Origin: Spirochaetaceae bacterium
Lineage (GTDB): Bacteria; Spirochaetota; Spirochaetia; Treponematales; Breznakiellaceae
Length of the DNA: 31,812 nucleotides
NCBI GenBank assembly: GCA_031290855.1
Contig: JAISLM010000031.1
Location: 1-31,812, forward strand
Direction of reading: 5' to 3'
Part shown: piece by piece, positions 27,003 to 31,812 of the stretch
Numbering within the stretch: the stretch's first letter is position 1
How the letters are laid out: each line of letters begins with the position of its first letter
Notes under the pieces: model-generated
The model's input: only the letters and a program-made list of their open reading frames with translations
Databases searched by the model: none
What the model was told of the DNA's origin: nothing
Made by a program: the position numbers and the translations under genes

Positions 27003-28129
27003 TTTGCTTCGATCCCCCCGTAATAAGTTTTTAGGAATTCTTCTTTATACACTGTAAAACGATCCGCCTCTATCGCAAGCCGCGCTTTTTTGATCAGATC
27101 ATGCAGGAAGTACAGGTTGTGGTAGCTTACAAGCATCGGGAAAAGGATTTCTCCCGCCTTGAAAAGATGGCGCAGATAGGCCCGGCTATATTTTTTGCAA
27201 ACCTTGCAGGAACAGGCGGAATCTATCGGGGAAAGGTCGAAAGCGCGCTCCTGTTTTTTAAGGGAAAGCGGGCCGGAATGCGTCAGGGCCTGTCCGTTGC
27301 GGGCGAGTCTTGTCGGTAAAACGCAGTCAAACATATCGATGCCGTTCTCTATCGCAAGAAGTATATAGTCGGGGGTACCGATCCCCATCACGTAGCGCGG
27401 TTTGTCGTCCGGCAAAAGTCCGCCGGTAAAAGACAGATACTCGGCGAACACTTCGCGGGGTTCCCCTACGGAAAGCCCGCCTATCGCGATCCCCGAAGGG
27501 TACGCGCCTGTAACCGCTTCCGCGCTCCGCTCGCGCAGGTCTTTGTAGAAGTTCCCCTGCACTATCGCAAAGAACAGTCCGCGGTAGCCCGCGTCCCGCT
27601 GTTCTAGCCAGCGTTGTTTGGCGCGCCGCAGCCACAGGTTGTTCGTTTGCAGGGCCGTGAGAGCCTTATTGTACGGCGTATCGTAACTTGTGCAAACGTC
27701 TAACTGCATCTGTATGTCGCTGCCTAAGAGCGCCTGTATGTCAACAACCTTTTCCGGCGACAGAAGATGTTCGCTTCCGTCTATATGGGAGCGGAAGCGG
27801 ACACCCTCGTCGCTTATCTTTCGCAAAGACGACAGCGAGAATATCTGGAAACCGCCTGAGTCCGTCAAATAGTTCCGCTTCCATCCTGAAAAATCGTGCA
27901 GGCCGCCCGCCGCCCCTATAACGTCCGTTCCGGGACGCAGGTACAGATGGTAGGTGTTCGACAGGATTATTTCAAAACCGATCTCGCAAAGCTCGCCGTT
28001 TGTAAGCGCCTTGACCGTCGCGTTGGTTCCGACCGGCATGAACACCGGCGTGGACAGCTCTCCGTGCGGCAGAGACAGCCGCCCGGTACGCGCCATTGTA
28101 TCAGTGTCCTTATGACGCACGGCAAACAT
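26999..28129 (-). CDS. tgt: Queuine tRNA-ribosyltransferase
   Basis: Exchanges guanine 34 for preQ1 (queuosine precursor) in GUN-anticodon tRNAs. The 376-residue product has the usual length and motifs: NTYHLYLRPG, the base-binding YLTDSGGFQIFSLSSL, GGLSVGEP, the nucleophile region GIDMFDCVLPTRLARNG, and the Zn ligands CSCKVCKKYSRAYLRHLFKA with His further on. The start is ATG 28129 (MFAVRHKDTDT), with AAGGA five bases upstream and eight bases after the lptG stop; a longer frame to 28201 overlaps lptG and has no conserved residues. Confidence 0.96.
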   Translation of the reverse strand: MFAVRHKDTDTMARTGRLSLPHGELSTPVFMPVGTNATVKALTNGELCEIGFEIILSNTYHLYLRPGTDVIGAAGGLHDFSGWKRNYLTDSGGFQIFSLSSLRKISDEGVRFRSHIDGSEHLLSPEKVVDIQALLGSDIQMQLDVCTSYDTPYNKALTALQTNNLWLRRAKQRWLEQRDAGYRGLFFAIVQGNFYKDLRERSAEAVTGAYPSGIAIGGLSVGEPREVFAEYLSFTGGLLPDDKPRYVMGIGTPDYILLAIENGIDMFDCVLPTRLARNGQALTHSGPLSLKKQERAFDLSPIDSACSCKVCKKYSRAYLRHLFKAGEILFPMLVSYHNLYFLHDLIKKARLAIEADRFTVYKEEFLKTYYGGIEAN

Positions 28130-28137
28130 ATACGTCC

Positions 28138-29202
28138 TTAGGTCTTGGCGTACCTGACAAGCACGAGCCCCAGTATCGAAAAGAAAACGACCGGAAACCA
28201 CGCGCCTATGACGGGCAGGATGTAACCAAGCTTTGCCATCATCATGCTGAGCATTTCCATCACGTAAAATATAACCGCCGCTATAAGGCTGGTTAAAAGG
28301 CTCATCAGCATAATATTTTTTCTGAAACGTCCGCCCATTGAAATGGAGAGGATAATGACGATGAATGAAACCGTCGAAAATGAAAAGCGGTGATAGTAAT
28401 CCGCCTGCGCGTCCGCGTAAGGAAGACCGGCCGTTTTCAGGTCTTTTACCAGCAGCGCCGCTTCCCGCGCCGAAAGGTCCGCCGCGTCAACGGAACTACG
28501 GCCAAATATATCGGGCTCCTCCGTGTAGTCGGTGACGGGAGGAAGCGCGTGGACGCGCAACAGGCGGTCTTCCCATTCATAGATGTAGGCGTTGCTGAAA
28601 AGCCAGTGTTCCCCGTTCCAGCGGGCGACAGGGGCGCGTATCTGTGACATAAACCCACCCTCCTCGTCCCGCTCGACAATGCTGACGCCGTTAAGCGTTT
28701 GGTTGTTGCTGTCGTAATAATCAACCGAATAGATCCTGTTGCCGTCCCGTGTTTTGACGACAATATCGGAATTCTTTTCCACCTGTTTTTGATGCCGCAG
28801 GGTGCGGGTTATCGTATTCTTTTCCTTGAACGTGGGGATTACGATTATGTCCTCAAAAAAAAACGCGAACACCGAGGCCAGAAGCCCTATAACCATGAAA
28901 GAAAACGACAGACGCCAAAACGGTATCCCGGACGATATTACCGACGTCAGTTCGTTACGCGCCGAAAGATCGCCCAGCGTATACGCCGAAGCGAACAGCA
29001 GCGAGATCGGAAGCGCGAGGGAAAAACTTTTCGGAATATAGTAATAGCTCGCCTTCATGATCTCCGAAAAGGGTGCTTCGTAGTTCAGATAGTGTACAAG
29101 GTTGAGGAACAGGTCGATCAGGCATAGCAGGGTAACAAACATAAACGAGGCAAAGATGAATACGGGTATGAAATGCTTTACCATGTACCTGTCCAGTATC
29201 AT
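28138..29202 (-). CDS. lptG: LptG-like permease of the YjgP/YjgQ family
   Basis: Membrane half of the LptB2FG exporter that lifts lipopolysaccharide from the inner membrane. The 354-residue product begins MILDRYMVKHFIPVFIFASF, with three N-terminal spans (about 10-35, 55-80, 95-115), a periplasmic jellyroll domain (about 120-265), and three C-terminal spans from about 270. ATG 29202 overlaps the lptF stop (ATGA), with GAGGG upstream; the longer frame from 29274 lies inside lptF. Which of the two permeases is LptF or LptG is assigned by order and length only. The substrate in this organism is unknown. Confidence 0.85.
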   Translation of the reverse strand: MILDRYMVKHFIPVFIFASFMFVTLLCLIDLFLNLVHYLNYEAPFSEIMKASYYYIPKSFSLALPISLLFASAYTLGDLSARNELTSVISSGIPFWRLSFSFMVIGLLASVFAFFFEDIIVIPTFKEKNTITRTLRHQKQVEKNSDIVVKTRDGNRIYSVDYYDSNNQTLNGVSIVERDEEGGFMSQIRAPVARWNGEHWLFSNAYIYEWEDRLLRVHALPPVTDYTEEPDIFGRSSVDAADLSAREAALLVKDLKTAGLPYADAQADYYHRFSFSTVSFIVIILSISMGGRFRKNIMLMSLLTSLIAAVIFYVMEMLSMMMAKLGYILPVIGAWFPVVFFSILGLVLVRYAKT

Positions 29203-30476
29203 CGGCTGACCCTCTGCACACACATTACAACGCCTATAACAAACGTGATTATGTTCGGCAGCCACATCGTCCAAAACGGGGAATAACCTAGCCTTATGCC
29301 CATGTTCTGCCCGCCCAAAAGAAGCGCCCAGTACACGACCGATATGATTATCCCCAGTATAAAACCGACCGTCTGCCCGCTCTTTTTCGCGAGCAGGCCG
29401 AGCGGCACCGCAAGGAAAATAAAACAGAGCGAGCCGAACGGAATGGAGAATTTCTTGTAAAATTCCAGCCTCCAGACCGAAAGTATCCGGTCGGATTTAA
29501 GCGACGAGGTAAGCTGGTACTCGCGGAGGAAATTCTGGGTAAGCGTGAGTCGCTGCCCCCAGTTACGCGCGTTTTTCCCGCCGCGCATCGCGTCTTCCAG
29601 AGCGAGGGCGGAGCCGACCAGCCTGTTGTACCTGTCGAACAGCGTCGAATTCAGCGTATCCTCTTTGATCTTTATCTCGTCCAACACGTCCCTGGAACTC
29701 ATCTCACGCGGCCCTATCGTCGATACCGCCACGATAAAATCATCCTGTTCGATACGGTAGCGAAGGTAGCCGCTTTGGGCGTAGTCGTAATCGCCGTGAA
29801 CGTTTTCTTTTGTTGACTGTATGAAGGCGTTCTCCATGTCGAGGCGCAAGCCCTCCCTCCCGGCATCGACAAACTCCGCGTTCTTCGCCATGATAACGCG
29901 CCGCTCGCCGTCTGTCGTTTTATCGAGTATGATCAGGTCGGAAATCTTCTGTCCCGAAACGTTCCCCGTGATCACGACCGTGTCCTTGAAGCGCTTTACG
30001 GAATTGGCTTCCAGTTCGAGCGCCGGGGTCGATGCCATGATCCGCCTGTAAAGCTTTGAAAACTCTATCGTACCGGCGGGAAGCATAATATCGTTCACGG
30101 CGAATGAAACAAGCGACACAAAGATGCCCACAAGCAATGTAGGAATAAAAATATTTTTGTATGACAGGCCGGAGGACAGCATCACGAGAATTTCATTATC
30201 GGTGTTCATCCGGCCTATCGTCATCAGTGTGCCGAGCAGGGTGGCGTAGGGGGTTGAAAGCGCGACAACGCTGGGAATCGAGTACATAACCAGCAGCGCG
30301 ACCTGGTTGAACGGAACCTTCTTGGAAAGAATCTCCTGTGCCAGCAACAAAAGCTGGTTCACAAAAAATATTATGAAGAAAAACAGAAAAGAAACGAAAA
30401 ACGCGAGCAGCGTTTCTTTCAGCAGGTATCCGAGTATCGTTCCCGATATGCCGCCCCGTAAAGAATTTGCTCTCAT
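29199..30476 (-). CDS. lptF: LptF-like permease of the YjgP/YjgQ family
   Basis: Partner of the gene above. The 425-residue product starts GTILGYLLKETLLAFFVSFL, with three N-terminal spans to about residue 125 and the characteristic STPYATLLGTLMTIGRMNTD loop. A periplasmic domain with a long helical insert (about 260-325) follows, then three C-terminal spans including FGSLCFIFLAVPLGLLAKKS. ATG 30476 overlaps the dut stop codon (ATGA), and the gene ends in an ATGA overlap with lptG. It is longer than typical LptF (about 360) because of the extra helical segment. Confidence 0.86.
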   Translation of the reverse strand: MRANSLRGGISGTILGYLLKETLLAFFVSFLFFFIIFFVNQLLLLAQEILSKKVPFNQVALLVMYSIPSVVALSTPYATLLGTLMTIGRMNTDNEILVMLSSGLSYKNIFIPTLLVGIFVSLVSFAVNDIMLPAGTIEFSKLYRRIMASTPALELEANSVKRFKDTVVITGNVSGQKISDLIILDKTTDGERRVIMAKNAEFVDAGREGLRLDMENAFIQSTKENVHGDYDYAQSGYLRYRIEQDDFIVAVSTIGPREMSSRDVLDEIKIKEDTLNSTLFDRYNRLVGSALALEDAMRGGKNARNWGQRLTLTQNFLREYQLTSSLKSDRILSVWRLEFYKKFSIPFGSLCFIFLAVPLGLLAKKSGQTVGFILGIIISVVYWALLLGGQNMGIRLGYSPFWTMWLPNIITFVIGVVMCVQRVSR

Positions 30477-30919
30477 AGGCCTGTCGAACCGAAGCCCCCG
30501 TCCCCCCTGTTAGTTTCCGAAAGACTGTTCGTCTCGGACAGAACGGCCCGTAAAACCGGGGCGCAGACAAGCTGAGCTATACGGTCGCCATGACGGATCG
30601 TGAACGGCACACCGCCCAGGTTAATTAAGACGACGGCAAGCTCGCCGCGGTAATCGGAGTCTATCGTGCCGGGTGAATTGAGTACGGCGAGGCCGTTTTT
30701 ACGCGCAAGCCCGGAGCGGGAACGCACCTGGAACTCGTATCCTGCCGGAATCTCGAAGGCCAGCCCGGTAGGAACCGTTACTATACCGCCGGCGACCGCC
30801 AAAAGCGGCGCGTCAAGGCAGGCTCGCAGGTCCATGCCGACGGCCCCCGCCGTCGCGTAGTTCGGCAGAACAGCGCCGGGCCGTAATTTTTTAACATTTA
30901 CCGTGATCCCCAATCCCAC
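30473..30919 (-). CDS. dut: dUTP diphosphatase
   Basis: Hydrolyses dUTP to dUMP, keeping uracil out of DNA. The 148-residue trimeric-type product has all five motifs in order: AGAVGMDLRA, RSRSGLARKNG, GTIDSDYRGELAVVLINLGG, GDRIAQLV and the flexible C-terminal RGDGGFGSTG. The start is GTG 30919, with GGAGG six bases upstream; an in-frame ATG at 30979 would add 20 residues that the family lacks. First gene of the dut-lptF-lptG-tgt-HEAT series, in which each junction overlaps or is under ten bases. Confidence 0.96.
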   Translation of the reverse strand: MGLGITVNVKKLRPGAVLPNYATAGAVGMDLRACLDAPLLAVAGGIVTVPTGLAFEIPAGYEFQVRSRSGLARKNGLAVLNSPGTIDSDYRGELAVVLINLGGVPFTIRHGDRIAQLVCAPVLRAVLSETNSLSETNRGDGGFGSTGL

Positions 30920-31056
30920 GGAACGCCTCCAGTATAAATGAAGCTGCCCGCCGCAATACGCGAGGGTACGTATCCCCATTTACAAATCCGCTTATAAGTG
31001 TTGTCTATGCGCGGTCTCCTGTCAAGGCTGGAATTTACCCCGTTAGGTAGACAGTA

Positions 31057-31292
31057 TTAAGCGGCTTGCCCTGAGTTAAACACATCAGGGGCCCGATAAT
31101 CAAGTGCCGAATGAAGCCGAACCCACTTATAATAGGCCTCAAGATACATGAACACCGGCTGCCTGACTTCCCCCGCCGAATGGAAGAGCAGACCCGACCG
31201 GGCCTGGCGGTTTACAAAGGCCATTTCCAGGGCGGGAACGGTCGTATGAAAGGTCTCAATACCGGCGCTGAAGGCCCGTCCGATGACCTTCC
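31057..31292 (-). pseudogene. IS3-family transposase (OrfB) relic with internal deletion
   Basis: On the minus strand a single open frame reads KVIGRAFSAGIETFHTTVPA, then ALEMAFVNRQARSGLLFHS, AGEVRQPVFMYLEAYYKWVR, LHSALDYRAPDVFNSGQAA and a stop at 31059-31057. These are IS3 OrfB segments, but the part between LLFHS and AGEVRQP is missing; in the relic at 2130-2498 that part (HSDRG to KTLKREWE) is about 170 bases. Both breakpoints in the other copy carry CATTCGG, which explains the deletion. The N-terminus is also missing (similarity starts near 31292). The second catalytic Asp and the Glu are gone, so it is inactive. Confidence 0.82.
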
Positions 31293-31325
31293 ATTTTGTT
31301 AGCCGCTGCTATCGCTTCGGCACCC

Positions 31326-31360
31326 TTGACAACAGTATTAATGAGTTGTATCGCTATAAT
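31326..31360 (+). promoter_or_regulatory. Possible promoter of the chemotaxis receptor gene
   Basis: A perfect TATAAT at 31355-31360 lies 21 bases before the ATG. A perfect TTGACA at 31326-31331 is 23 bases further upstream, longer than the usual 16-18 spacing, so the -35 element is uncertain. Confidence 0.45.
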
Positions 31361-31381
31361 ATAAAGAAAAAAGGAGCGTTT

Positions 31382-31812
31382 ATGCTGCGGAACCTATCGA
31401 TAGGTATACGAATAATAGTAATTATCGGCGTGCTGGCGCTTTCGATCGTCGCCCTTGCGGTAACAACCTATGTTACCGCCAACGATGTCAAGAATTCAGG
31501 CATAAGTGATGCCGCGGAAGTGATGCTTGACGGGCAGAAAGAAAAAATCAGGCTGGGAACCCAAACTATGGCCGCGGCCTTGAGCAAGGCACTGGCCGGG
31601 GTAACGGACCGGCAGGAACAGCATGACATCATCAGCGCCTACATCAAAGAATACCGTTTTGAGGAAGACAAGTCCGGGTATTATTATACCTACATCGGCA
31701 CGGTGATATTCATGCACCCCACCCTGCCCCAGCGGGAGGGGGAGGATCTGGGCCAGACCGCCGACGCAAACGGGGTCTACTATGTGCGGGAACTCTACGA
31801 AAACGCCCAAAA
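31382..31812 (+). CDS. Methyl-accepting chemotaxis protein, N-terminal part (runs off window)
   Basis: Transmembrane chemoreceptor feeding CheA/CheW. The 143 residues visible are a short basic start (MLRNLSIGIRI), a membrane span (IIVIIGVLALSIVALAVTTY) and the beginning of a periplasmic Cache domain: KSGYYYTYIGTVIFMHPTLP is the typical sCache_2 strand pattern, followed by GEDLGQTADANGVYYVREL. The HAMP and signalling domains would lie beyond the window. ATG 31382 follows AAGGAG. A histidine kinase or cyclase with a Cache sensor is possible, but an MCP is most likely in this setting. It lies downstream of an IS3 relic. Confidence 0.75.
   Translation, partial: MLRNLSIGIRIIVIIGVLALSIVALAVTTYVTANDVKNSGISDAAEVMLDGQKEKIRLGTQTMAAALSKALAGVTDRQEQHDIISAYIKEYRFEEDKSGYYYTYIGTVIFMHPTLPQREGEDLGQTADANGVYYVRELYENAQ

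Noticed and set aside
1178..31381. tRNA or rRNA genes in the intergenic regions
   Set aside because: No cloverleaf, CCA-adjacent acceptor stem or rRNA signature was found by reading the gaps.

Overview
The window reads as a chromosomal segment of a Treponema-like spirochete. It carries two core-type periplasmic flagellins (FlaB family) with FlaG and FliD, a cmk-rpsA pair, a CTC-type bL25 and a SurA/PpiD-like foldase. Its fairly high G+C content and many intergenic repeats resemble insect-gut treponemes more than the small host-restricted species; that placement is inference.

Layout. 1-1177: 5' part of a UvrD/PcrA helicase gene (minus strand). 1178-4060: accessory region with a RAYT-type transposase element, an IS3-family relic, dispersed palindromic repeats, and a compact minus-strand operon of very small genes around an OadG-like subunit. 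4111-7037: yjbQ, cmk, rpsA. 7038-7540: three repeat types and a terminator. 7563-10739 (minus): nrdR, nrdD and a small gene that appears to supply the glycyl-radical loop of NrdD fused to a thioredoxin-like domain. 10880-15109: a block with a large beta-helix/glycine-rich lipoprotein gene and a second RAYT, enclosed by arrays of perfect hairpins. 15178-17394: rplY and a PpiD-like foldase. 17542-24204: motility cluster: a DUF115/Maf-like gene, a sigma-28 promoter, two flaB genes, flaG and fliD. 24345-25226: rmlA. 25249-25629: a third, truncated RAYT. 25638-30919 (minus): tightly overlapping operon dut-lptF-lptG-tgt-HEAT protein. 31057-31292: a second IS3 relic. 31382 to the end: start of a chemotaxis receptor gene.

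Main result. NrdD at 8222-10282 has the ATP cone, the active-site cysteines and the C-terminal Zn motif of class III ribonucleotide reductase. It stops where the glycyl-radical loop should follow. The next gene (7563-8132), with its own ribosome binding site, starts with a charged helix and then has the missing loop (RIVGYYR...NWNKGK), followed by a CPAC thioredoxin-like domain. This looks like a split class III reductase in which radical carrier and reductant sit on one small exchangeable chain, perhaps docked by a coiled coil.

Other points of interest: RAYT copies that share loss of the HUH histidines and contain in-frame palindromic units, a palindromic repeat family with a compensatory stem change, sequence-diverse hairpin arrays, and three small genes of 30, 33 and 91 codons beside oadG.
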